This document shows, in pieces, positions 14,616 through 21,614 of a stretch of 21,614 nt of DNA. Origin of the DNA: Nanobdellota archaeon (lineage in GTDB: Archaea > Nanobdellota > Nanobdellia > SCGC-AAA011-G17 > VGLX01); contig JAHIPG010000171.1 of NCBI GenBank assembly GCA_018894775.1, forward strand, positions 1 to 21,614, read 5' to 3'. Position numbers and translations under genes: made by a program. The notes beneath the pieces are model-generated. The model saw only the letters and a list, made by a program, of their open reading frames with translations. It searched no databases and had not been told where the DNA came from. Position 1 is the stretch's first letter, and every line of letters begins with the position of its first letter.

Positions 14616-15407
14616 ATGATAGGAGCGTTAATACAAACAAGGATGGGGTCTACCAGACTTCCCGGGAAAATATTAAAAGAGGTTCTAGGTGAACCATTAT
14701 TATGGCATCTGTGTGAGAGACTAAAATTTTCAGAATTTATTGATGAGGTGATTATCCTCACCACCAAGAAAAAAAGTGATGACCCTATCGTTGATTTTTG
14801 TAAGGTCAATAAGCTGAAATATTTTCGTGGAAGCGAATATGATGTTTTAGACAGACACTATCAAGCAGCAAAGAAATTCAAGGTGGATGTAATTGTGAGA
14901 ATAACATCCGACTGTCCATTAATTGACCCCCAGGTTACGGACAGGGTCATTAAATACTATCTTGATAATAAAGGAAAATTTGATTATGTGAGCAATTGCC
15001 ATCCTGCAACCTATCCGGATGGTTTGGATACCGAGGTCATTTCATTTGATATTTTAGAGGAGGCCTGGAAAAATGCTAAGAAACCCTATGAAAGAGAGCA
15101 CGTTACCCCGTATATATGGGATAATCCCGAAATCTTTAGAATAGGTAATGTTGAATACAAAAAAGATGTATCCATGGAGGAGAGATGGACGTTGGACTAC
15201 GAGGAGGATTACCAATTCATTAAGATTGTTTACAAAAATTTATATGAAGAGAGACAAATTTTTTCAATGGGGGATATATTACAACTCCTAAAGGAAAGCC
15301 CTGAAATCAAAAAAATTAATGAAAAGTATGCGGGTGTTAACTGGTATAGAAAGAATTTGGATGATCTAAAAACGATAGATGAATCGAAAACGAGAACGGA
15401 GAAATGA
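14616..15407 (+). CDS. SpsF-like cytidylyltransferase
   Basis: A 263-aa nucleotidyltransferase of the SpsF/CMP-sugar synthetase group (COG1861-like), expected to activate a ulosonic acid as its CMP derivative using CTP. The N-terminal signature is ALIQTRMGSTRLPGK at 4-18, with the glycine/arginine-rich CTP loop and the lysine. ITSDCPLIDP at 96-105 carries the metal-binding Asp. YPDGLDTEVIS and the YEREHVTPYIW stretch match the sugar-pocket region of this family. The length is typical. It is followed by a GAGGTG ribosome site and an aminotransferase gene 12 nt on. With NeuB and a KdsC-type phosphatase in the same run, CMP transfer to a NeuB product is the best reading. The precise sugar is unknown. 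Confidence 0.82.
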   Translation: MIGALIQTRMGSTRLPGKILKEVLGEPLLWHLCERLKFSEFIDEVIILTTKKKSDDPIVDFCKVNKLKYFRGSEYDVLDRHYQAAKKFKVDVIVRITSDCPLIDPQVTDRVIKYYLDNKGKFDYVSNCHPATYPDGLDTEVISFDILEEAWKNAKKPYEREHVTPYIWDNPEIFRIGNVEYKKDVSMEERWTLDYEEDYQFIKIVYKNLYEERQIFSMGDILQLLKESPEIKKINEKYAGVNWYRKNLDDLKTIDESKTRTEK

Positions 15408-15411
15408 GGTG
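15406..15411 (+). promoter_or_regulatory. GAGGTG ribosome-binding site of the aminotransferase gene
   Basis: GAGGTG overlaps the TGA of the cytidylyltransferase gene and stands 8 nt before the ATG at 15420. It matches the anti-Shine-Dalgarno well and contrasts with the leaderless-looking operon heads. Confidence 0.55.
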
Positions 15412-15419
15412 TTATCTAG

Positions 15420-16739
15420 ATGAAAAGGAATTTGACAAAATCCAAGGAATATTTTGATATAGCAAAAAGACTCATACCCTGCCAAACGCAGTGTTTGAGT
15501 AAAGGACCAACTCAGTGGATTAACAATGTCGCGCCTCATTATCTCAAAGGAGGTAAGGGGTGCAGGGTATGGGATGTTGATGGAAATGAGTATATAGACT
15601 ACGCCATGGGTTTAGGTCCAGTAGTCCTTGGCTATGGAAATGAATCTGTAGATAATGCAATTAAGAAGCAATTGGAAGATGGGATATCATTTACCCTATG
15701 TCACTATCTAGAGGTAGAACTGGCTGAGAAATTAGTCGATATACTACCCTGTGCCGAGATGGTAAGATATGGAAAAAACGGCTCAGATGTAACAAGTGCC
15801 GCGATTAAAGTTGCGAGAAGCTATACTGGTCGGGATAAGATAATCGCTTGTGGTTACCACGGCTGGCAGGATTGGTATGTTGCTTCAACTGAAAGAGATC
15901 GAGGAATCCCAAAGGTTATGAAGGACTTGGTTTTTACATTTAGGTATAATGATATTGAAGGACTTGCGAGCATTCTTGACAAAAATAAAGGAGAGATATC
16001 TGCTGTAATTATGGAGCCTGTAACAGCGATTAAGCCTGAAAAGGGTTTTTTAGAAGAAGTAAAAAAGCTGACACATGAAGCGGGGGCAATATTAATCTAT
16101 GACGAAATGTTCACTGGTTTTCGATGGTCGCTTGGCGGTGCTCAAGAGTATTTTAACGTAATTCCAGATTTAGCGTGTTTTGGAAAAGCAATGGCTAACG
16201 GAATGCCCCTTTCCACATTGGTTGGCAAAGAGGAGCTAATGAGAGAACTTGAAAAGGTTTTTTATTCATTTACCTTTGGCGGAGAAGCACTCTCTTTAGC
16301 AGCATCAATAGCAACAATTAAAGAAATTGAAGAAAAAAATGTAATTGAGTATATCTGGGATAAAGGTCAGATGATGATAGATGATGTCAAAAAATTAATT
16401 GAGAAAAACGGCGTATCTTCTTACCTGGATATAATGGGGTATCCCCCAAAGAGCATCATGGTTTTTAAAGAAACTGGGGAATATACTACGATGGAGATGA
16501 AGACGTTTTTCCAACAGGAGTGCATAAAGCGGGGAATCTTATTTATTGGCTATCACACGCTTTCGCTAGCTCATAGAGATAGCGATATTAAAGAAACATT
16601 AGCAGTGTATGATGAGGTTATGGGTTTGTTTAAAAATGCTGTTGAATCTGGCGATTTAAAAGACAGATTGGAAGGACCTGTTTTAACTCAAATTTTTAAG
16701 AATGTCGGTGACAGAAGTGCAGGACTTGCAAAAAGATGA
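15420..16739 (+). CDS. class III PLP aminotransferase (glutamate-1-semialdehyde aminotransferase-like)
   Basis: A 439-aa fold-type I PLP enzyme of the class III group, resembling HemL but sitting among sugar genes. NGSDVTSAAIKVAR at 120-133 binds the PLP phosphate, and GYHGWQDW at 145-152 carries the cofactor-stacking region. IYDEMFTGFR has Asp228, which contacts the pyridine nitrogen, and CFGKAMANG has Lys256 for the Schiff base. The length is close to HemL. HemL-type relatives next to SpsF and NeuB genes are presumed to aminate a keto- or aldehydo-sugar. Classic pseudaminic and legionaminic pathways instead use DegT-type aminotransferases, so this is a departure. A role in tetrapyrrole synthesis is unlikely given the context, but cannot be fully excluded. 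Confidence 0.85.
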   Translation: MKRNLTKSKEYFDIAKRLIPCQTQCLSKGPTQWINNVAPHYLKGGKGCRVWDVDGNEYIDYAMGLGPVVLGYGNESVDNAIKKQLEDGISFTLCHYLEVELAEKLVDILPCAEMVRYGKNGSDVTSAAIKVARSYTGRDKIIACGYHGWQDWYVASTERDRGIPKVMKDLVFTFRYNDIEGLASILDKNKGEISAVIMEPVTAIKPEKGFLEEVKKLTHEAGAILIYDEMFTGFRWSLGGAQEYFNVIPDLACFGKAMANGMPLSTLVGKEELMRELEKVFYSFTFGGEALSLAASIATIKEIEEKNVIEYIWDKGQMMIDDVKKLIEKNGVSSYLDIMGYPPKSIMVFKETGEYTTMEMKTFFQQECIKRGILFIGYHTLSLAHRDSDIKETLAVYDEVMGLFKNAVESGDLKDRLEGPVLTQIFKNVGDRSAGLAKR

Positions 16740-16762
16740 GAAATCTAAATAGGAAGTAAAGA

Positions 16763-17821
16763 ATGTTTGATATTGATTTTTATATGAGGATATATGACCT
16801 AAAGCAAGGGCTGATGCATAAAGAAATTATTGATAGAGATTATGCCTGGCAAAAACTGGAGGAATTTCGTAGTCAAAAACCGGTTCTCTATAATATTGAG
16901 ACGACCAATGCTTGTAACATGAGATGTGAAATGTGTCCACGAACTACCATGATGACTCGTCCAGTTGAGACTCTGGATATGGAGACATACAAGAGAATAG
17001 TGGAACAAATTGGGCCCTTTTCAGATAGAGATTGGGAAGAATGGCAAGGCTTTGTCGAGAAAAATTATGGTATTTCAAGAAATGATATGAGTGAAAACCA
17101 TTTCTTTCTCCATATTATTCCCCGGGTGTTAGTTTTGCATGGGTATGGGGATCCCTTGTTAGATAAAGATATGCCACAAAGAATAGAAATGTTAACTGAA
17201 GGGGATATACCTTCATATTTCAGTTGCAATCCCGCCAACATAGACATTGACAAAACTGTTAAAATGTTTGAGATGGGTCTTGATTACATCAAGTATTCCA
17301 TTGAAAGCACTTCTGACGAAGTTCACAAGAAAGTGAGGGGGCAGGCGTCCAATTTTACCGAGAGTTATAACAAAATCCTAAAACTGCTTGAATTAAAGAA
17401 GGATAATGACTATAAGACAACAATTATCATCACCATGCTCAATCTCAACAGACCCCACCAAGAAGAGGAGTACCAAAAATTAACCGAAGCATTTGACGGG
17501 TTGGATGTCTACATATACCTCAAAAGTCAAGACCAGATATGGTATGATGATACCAAACACCAAACTAAATCCATTCACTGGATTGAATTTTGTCAATTTC
17601 CCTGGTCTTCCATGAGCATAAAATCAAATGGGGAAGCGGCAATGTGTGTTGAAGATTACAACAATGAAATAATACTTGGAGATGCAAAAAGAGAATCCCT
17701 TGTTGATATCTGGAATGGTAAAAAATACAAAAAATTGAGAGAAGACCAGTTCAATCTAACCCCTGGAATAAAATGTACTGAGCAGTGCGATATGACGCTC
17801 TTGGGAGAACTATTAAAATGA
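16763..17821 (+). CDS. radical SAM/SPASM protein embedded in the NeuB gene run
   Basis: A 352-aa radical SAM protein. The CxxxCxxC is C51, C55, C58 (CNMRCEMC), after IETTNA and followed by PRTTMMTRP. LHGYGDPLLD provides the GxGEP-like motif, with GYGDP here. An insertion around 75-110 (rich in W, E, N) separates the first and second core strands. The C-terminal part has FCQFPW, a Cys in AAMCVEDYNNE, the ILGDAKRESLVDIWNG signature and KCTEQC, typical of SPASM/twitch auxiliary cluster sites. Its stop overlaps the NeuB start (ATGA at 17818), so expression is coupled. Likely roles are radical dehydration, epimerisation or oxidation of the sugar precursor; this is inferred from context only. Confidence 0.87.
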   Translation: MFDIDFYMRIYDLKQGLMHKEIIDRDYAWQKLEEFRSQKPVLYNIETTNACNMRCEMCPRTTMMTRPVETLDMETYKRIVEQIGPFSDRDWEEWQGFVEKNYGISRNDMSENHFFLHIIPRVLVLHGYGDPLLDKDMPQRIEMLTEGDIPSYFSCNPANIDIDKTVKMFEMGLDYIKYSIESTSDEVHKKVRGQASNFTESYNKILKLLELKKDNDYKTTIIITMLNLNRPHQEEEYQKLTEAFDGLDVYIYLKSQDQIWYDDTKHQTKSIHWIEFCQFPWSSMSIKSNGEAAMCVEDYNNEIILGDAKRESLVDIWNGKKYKKLREDQFNLTPGIKCTEQCDMTLLGELLK

Positions 17822-18870
17822 AAACGATTAAAATCGGAAAGAGATTGGTCGGGGAAGGCCAGCCGTGTTTTATCATAGCAGAAGCAGGTATAAACCACAA
17901 TGGTCAACTGAAACTGGCAAAAGAATTGGTTGACGTTGCGGTAATAGCAAGAGCAGATGCCGTTAAATTCCAAAAAAGAAATGTGAAGAGGATCCTAACG
18001 GGAGAGGGATTATGCAAACCCTATCTTGGATACAATAGTTTTGGTCCAACATATGGGGAGCACAAACGGGCATTAGAATTGTCAAAAAGCGACTACAGAG
18101 CATTAAAAGAATATTGTGATGAAAGAGATATTATATTCTTGACTTCTGCATGGGATGAAGAAAGCGTAGATTTCTTAGAAGAACTGAATGTTCCAGCACA
18201 TAAGATTGCATCTGCTGATTTAACAAATTTGCCATTATTAGAACACGTAGCAAATAAAGGAAAACCAATCATCCTTTCTACAGGTATGTCTAATATGGGT
18301 GAAATCGAAGAAGCGGTTAATATGATTAAGAAATATAACGACGAATTGATATTGCTACAATGCACATCAACATATCCAAGTGAGATTAGGGATATCAATC
18401 TTCGGGTTATGAAAACCCTTCGCGATAGGTTTAATGTTCCTGGGGGGTATTCAAATCATGTCTCAGGCATAGCAATACTAGTAGCTTCAGTTGCGCTAGG
18501 TGCTGCAGTTGTGGAAACTCATTTTACGATAGATAGGACAATGAAGGGTCCGGATCATGCTGCTTCTTTGGAACCTTATGGTTTAACGAAGATGATACGG
18601 GACATAAGGGATTTTGAAAAAGCTTTGGGTTCTGATAAAAAAAGGCTGTTGGATGTTGAGATACCAATTCGGGAAAAACTTGCGAAAAGTTTGGTATCTA
18701 AGGTAAACATAAAAAAAGGAACTGTAATCACGAAAGATATGCTCACAACGAAGGGTCCGGGAACGGGGTTAGCACCAAAGTATTATTATAAAATTGTCGG
18801 GAAAAAGGCAGCACGAGACATTAAAGAGGATACATTGATTAAAAAGGAGGACATTAGGGCAGTAAAATGA
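17818..18870 (+). CDS. neuB: NeuB-family ulosonic acid synthase (sialic acid synthase-like)
   Basis: A 350-aa protein that would condense phosphoenolpyruvate with an aldehyde sugar (or its phosphate) to make a 3-deoxy-2-ulosonic acid. The TIM barrel opens with FIIAEAGINHNG (18-29), KFQ is at 50-52, and the ILSTGMSNMGEIEEA, CTSTYPS, YSNHVSG and VVETHFTIDR signatures all follow. The C-terminal SAF (antifreeze-like) domain is at about 282-347, with GPGTGLAP. The length is standard. The ATG at 17818 is chosen because it overlaps the previous stop; the open frame reaches a GTG at 17785. Homologues make N-acetylneuraminic, legionaminic or pseudaminic acid. No diagnostic residue for one substrate can be called here. 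The downstream gene overlaps by ATGA. Confidence 0.93.
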   Translation: MKTIKIGKRLVGEGQPCFIIAEAGINHNGQLKLAKELVDVAVIARADAVKFQKRNVKRILTGEGLCKPYLGYNSFGPTYGEHKRALELSKSDYRALKEYCDERDIIFLTSAWDEESVDFLEELNVPAHKIASADLTNLPLLEHVANKGKPIILSTGMSNMGEIEEAVNMIKKYNDELILLQCTSTYPSEIRDINLRVMKTLRDRFNVPGGYSNHVSGIAILVASVALGAAVVETHFTIDRTMKGPDHAASLEPYGLTKMIRDIRDFEKALGSDKKRLLDVEIPIREKLAKSLVSKVNIKKGTVITKDMLTTKGPGTGLAPKYYYKIVGKKAARDIKEDTLIKKEDIRAVK

Positions 18871-20573
18871 AGAAGGATATGTTTATGTTGGGTTTGAATC
18901 ACATAGGGCATGACGCAAGTGCTTCTTTGGTGAGGGGTGGAGAGGTTATTGCCTCTGCAATGGAGGAAAGGTTTACCAGGGTTAAAAAATGCAGGGATTT
19001 CCCCATTAATGCAATTAATTTTTGCCTGGATTATGCGGGCATTGATATTGATGATATTGAGGTCATTACATATTATATGGACCCGGTCAAACTCTTCGAA
19101 GAGAGGATTATCCACTATTTGGGCAGACATTACCCAAAATCAGTGCCTATTTTCAACGACATGTTGAATAGAGCACTGGAGGTCAAGGATGTTGAGAACG
19201 AGATAAGGGAGAAATTGGGATATCATAAGGAGATTTATTTTTGCGAGCACCATATGGCACATATTGCCTCCAGTTTTTTTCTTTCGAAATACGAGAAATG
19301 TGCTGCAATTTCAATTGATGGCCTGGGTGAGATAACAAGCACGGTAATTGCAGACGTAGAAGATAATGAGATAAAAGTACTGAAAAAAATCGATTTCCCC
19401 CATTCTTTGGGTATGCTCTATAACGCCGTTACACACTACCTTGGATTTGATGCCATCCAAGATGCTGGAAAGGTAATGGGATTATCGGCTTATGGCAATC
19501 CAGAGACCTACTTAGATGAATTCAGAAAAGTAGTTTTATTAAAAGAAAATGGAGAATATGAGTTAAACCTAGATTATTTCGAGTATCCCTTTAGGAGAGA
19601 TGTATGGATTTCTGATAGATTTATCAAGACATTTGGTCCTAAGAGGGATTGTGATAATCCTATTGAAAAAAGGCATAAAGATGTGGCAGCTGCTTTGCAG
19701 GCGATGTTAGAGGAAACATATCTTCATCTAGCCAATTACGCAAAGAAAGAAACAGGTAAGGAGTATCTTTGTTTATCCGGGGGTGTTGTCCTAAATAGTG
19801 TGGCTAATGGAAAACTCTTAGAAAAGCAAATCTTTAAGGACATATTCATACCGCCAGCGACAGGTGATGATGGAACCTCGATAGGTGGCCCGTTGTATTA
19901 CAATTTCATCGTTCTTAAAAACAAAAAGAGGCATCCATTTAAATCTGCTTATCTAGGACCGGAGTATAATGAAGATGAAATAGTCAAAGCCATTAAAAGG
20001 TTCAACCTGAAGCATTATAAATCCGAAGATGTGTGTAGTGAAACAGCAAGAATGCTGGCAGATAATAAAATTATTGGTTGGTTTCAAGGCAGGATGGAGA
20101 TAGGGCCGAGAGCGCTTGGGAACAGGAGCATACTCGCAAACCCGTCACTCGGCAATGTGAAGGAGATACTTAATGCAAGAGTAAAATTTCGTGAGCCGTT
20201 TAGACCTTTTGCACCTTCTATTTTAATTGAGGATGTTGACGAATGGTTTGAATACAACCATCCTGCTCCGTATATGTTGTTTGTATTTAAAATAAAAAAT
20301 GAAAAACAAAAGATAATCCCGGGTGTCACTCATATTGATGGCTCAGGGCGACTACAAACAGTGAGAAAGGAGGATAATAAGAAATACTATGGATTGATAA
20401 ATGAATTTAAGAAGTTAACTGGGATTCCTATTGTGGTGAACACATCATTTAACGTTAAGGGAGAGCCAATTGTTAACAGTCCCGCAGATGCAATCCGCTG
20501 TTTTTTAGGGAATGGTATTGATTGCCTGGTTATGGGTGATTACATCATCAAAAAAGAGGATATTAGAGAATGA
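18867..20573 (+). CDS. O-carbamoyltransferase, NodU/CmcH/TobZ family
   Basis: A 568-aa enzyme that would use carbamoyl phosphate and ATP to make carbamoyl-AMP and pass the carbamoyl group to a hydroxyl. The N-terminal Kae1-like domain begins MLGLNHIGHDASASLV (7-22) with the EERFTRVK loop. The metal-binding histidines are in CEHHMAHIASSF (H128, H129, H132), and SIDGLGE is at 149-155. CLSGGVVLNS and PPATGDDGTSIGG follow. The C-terminal carbamoyl-phosphate domain carries GWFQGRMEIGPRALGNRSIL and NTSFNVKGEPIVN. The length matches the family. It overlaps NeuB upstream and the phosphatase downstream (ATGA both sides). The likely product is a carbamoylated ulosonic acid or other glycan sugar. Confidence 0.93.
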   Translation: MKKDMFMLGLNHIGHDASASLVRGGEVIASAMEERFTRVKKCRDFPINAINFCLDYAGIDIDDIEVITYYMDPVKLFEERIIHYLGRHYPKSVPIFNDMLNRALEVKDVENEIREKLGYHKEIYFCEHHMAHIASSFFLSKYEKCAAISIDGLGEITSTVIADVEDNEIKVLKKIDFPHSLGMLYNAVTHYLGFDAIQDAGKVMGLSAYGNPETYLDEFRKVVLLKENGEYELNLDYFEYPFRRDVWISDRFIKTFGPKRDCDNPIEKRHKDVAAALQAMLEETYLHLANYAKKETGKEYLCLSGGVVLNSVANGKLLEKQIFKDIFIPPATGDDGTSIGGPLYYNFIVLKNKKRHPFKSAYLGPEYNEDEIVKAIKRFNLKHYKSEDVCSETARMLADNKIIGWFQGRMEIGPRALGNRSILANPSLGNVKEILNARVKFREPFRPFAPSILIEDVDEWFEYNHPAPYMLFVFKIKNEKQKIIPGVTHIDGSGRLQTVRKEDNKKYYGLINEFKKLTGIPIVVNTSFNVKGEPIVNSPADAIRCFLGNGIDCLVMGDYIIKKEDIRE

Positions 20574-21049
20574 TGAATAAGGTAAAATTATTTGCCATGG
20601 ATGTTGATGGTGTGTTAACAGATGGAGGCATGTATTACTCTGAAAAAGGCGAGGTGATGAAAAAGTTTGATACTAGGGATGGAATGGGTATTGAACTTCT
20701 TCGGAAAAGCGGGATAATACCTGTTATTATTACCAAAGAGAAAAGCAAGATTGTTCTTAAAAGAGCTGAGAAGTTAGAGATAGAAGAAGTCCACATGGGT
20801 ATCCAAGATAAAGTAGGGGTAGTAAAAAAACTTATCAAGAAGTATAACTTAGGTTTTAATGACGTAGCGTACATCGGAGATGATATAAACGACTTAGAAC
20901 TTCTGAAGAAAGTTGGTTTTAGTTCTGCTCCAAATGATGCCGTGGAGAAAGTAAAAAGAAGTGTAGATTATGTTTCCACACGAAGAGGGGGGAATGGAGC
21001 TGTCCGAGAAGTGATTGATTTTATCTTATCAAAAAGTGACGTAGTCTAG
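20570..21049 (+). CDS. KdsC-type HAD phosphatase
   Basis: A 159-aa small HAD phosphatase like KDO-8-phosphate phosphatase and the C-terminal phosphatase domain of some CMP-sialate synthetases. FAMDVDGVLTDG supplies nucleophile Asp11 and general acid Asp13. IITKEKS holds the motif II Thr55 (usually ITGR), and IGDDINDLELL at 102-112 is motif IV. STRRGGNGAVREV at 136-148 is the KdsC C-terminal tail that closes the neighbouring active site in the tetramer. The length is typical. It overlaps the carbamoyltransferase stop; a second ATG lies at 20573. The inferred job is removing the phosphate from the NeuB product before CMP transfer, which implies NeuB uses a phosphorylated sugar. Confidence 0.9.
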   Translation: MMNKVKLFAMDVDGVLTDGGMYYSEKGEVMKKFDTRDGMGIELLRKSGIIPVIITKEKSKIVLKRAEKLEIEEVHMGIQDKVGVVKKLIKKYNLGFNDVAYIGDDINDLELLKKVGFSSAPNDAVEKVKRSVDYVSTRRGGNGAVREVIDFILSKSDVV

Positions 21050-21050
21050 A

Positions 21051-21614
21051 ATGCCTATATCTGTAAATTGCAATCTTTGTGGAGCAAATGAAACTGAGTT
21101 TGTTACAAACAAGGTGAGGTATGACACAAAGGATAGTATTGTGAAATGCAAAAAATGTGGTTTAGTTTACATGAATCCGCAACCATCAGAAAAAGAATTA
21201 AGAGAGTACTATTCTAAGAAATATAGAGATGTATATTCATCAAATAAATCTCCAAAAGAAACTTTTGAGGATACTTTACCGGAAGCAAACTGGAGGGTAA
21301 ATTTTCTCGGTAACTATTTCCCTAAACCTAAGAAAGTTCTAGATATTGGATGTTCAACAGGAAGTTTTCTGTATTTATTGCAAAAAAAAGGTTGGGAAGC
21401 GTATGGAACAGAACTGCATGAGGATTATACTAAGTTCGCAAAGAAAAAAATAGGGCAAAATATATATACTGGCACATTGAACGATGCAAATTTTAAAGAC
21501 AATCAATTTGATGCTGTTACTTTGTTCCACGTTTTGGAACATTTTTCGGACCCATTTAGTTCATTAATCGAAATAAAAAGAGTACTAAAGAAGGATGGAT
21601 TGTTATATCTTGAA
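21051..21614 (+). CDS. zinc-ribbon SAM methyltransferase, 3' end beyond window
   Basis: An ATG 1 nt after the phosphatase stop opens a frame that runs 188 codons to the window edge without a stop. The protein begins MPISVNCNLCGANETEF and has two Cys pairs (CNLC and CKKC) forming a probable zinc ribbon, followed by NPQPSEKELREYYSKKY. The methyltransferase core comes next, with VLDIGCSTGSFLYLLQKKGW and then LFHVLEHFSDP. It shares layout and many positions with the gene at 10347-11180. The context suggests methylation of the ulosonic acid or glycan. The C-terminal domain, and so the substrate class, is not visible. Confidence 0.85.
   Translation, partial: MPISVNCNLCGANETEFVTNKVRYDTKDSIVKCKKCGLVYMNPQPSEKELREYYSKKYRDVYSSNKSPKETFEDTLPEANWRVNFLGNYFPKPKKVLDIGCSTGSFLYLLQKKGWEAYGTELHEDYTKFAKKKIGQNIYTGTLNDANFKDNQFDAVTLFHVLEHFSDPFSSLIEIKRVLKKDGLLYLE

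Noticed and set aside
17785..17817. GTG-started extension of NeuB
   Set aside because: It overlaps the radical SAM coding end by 37 bp. The ATG at 17818 gives the ATGA overlap seen repeatedly in this operon and the standard NeuB N-terminus.

Overview
The window is part of a surface-polysaccharide or protein-glycosylation locus. It holds about 18 convincing genes: sugar-nucleotide synthesis, glycosyltransferases, sugar modification (methylation, carbamoylation, amidation, radical chemistry) and lipid-phosphate transfer. An archaeon is favoured but not proven. Operon heads have TATA-like boxes about 20-30 nt before the start codon and no clear Shine-Dalgarno (the leaderless pattern). Some internal genes have GAGG/GAGGTG-type ribosome sites or ATGA overlaps. 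I see no convincing bacterial -35/-10 pair. No rRNA, tRNA, CRISPR array or intact insertion sequence was seen.

Layout. (1) 1-348: the tail of an unidentified ORF, then a gene-poor stretch that looks GC-richer than what follows, with small hairpins and a 9-C run. (2) 349-1032 (+): a dolichol-phosphate-mannose-synthase-like GT2, tail-to-tail with the minus operon 3831-1029: GDP-mannose 4,6-dehydratase, GDP-L-fucose synthase, methyltransferase. (3) 3923-8513 (+): a membrane GT39-like glycosyltransferase, a GT4 glycosyltransferase and a class II asparagine synthetase-like amidotransferase. (4) 13017-8532 (-): a possible 31-aa leaderless ORF, a GT2, a CDP-alcohol phosphatidyltransferase, two methyltransferases and a radical SAM/SPASM protein, tightly packed. 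(5) 13152-21614 (+): a B12-binding-type radical SAM protein, then an almost gapless run of SpsF-like cytidylyltransferase, class III aminotransferase, radical SAM/SPASM protein, NeuB-type synthase, carbamoyltransferase, KdsC-type phosphatase and a zinc-ribbon methyltransferase cut by the window end.

How they may work together. Block 2 supplies GDP-fucose or a related GDP-6-deoxyhexose. Block 5 has the parts list for a CMP-activated ulosonic (sialic-acid-like) sugar: aminotransferase, PEP condensation, phosphate removal and CMP transfer. Its usual front end (UDP-sugar dehydratase, hydrolysing epimerase, N-acetyltransferase) is absent, and a radical SAM enzyme and an O-carbamoyltransferase are embedded in it. 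This is the best candidate for an undescribed pathway. The remaining genes would assemble and decorate the glycan. No Wzx/Wzy-type flippase or polymerase and no oligosaccharyltransferase lies in the window, so the fate of the glycan is unknown.
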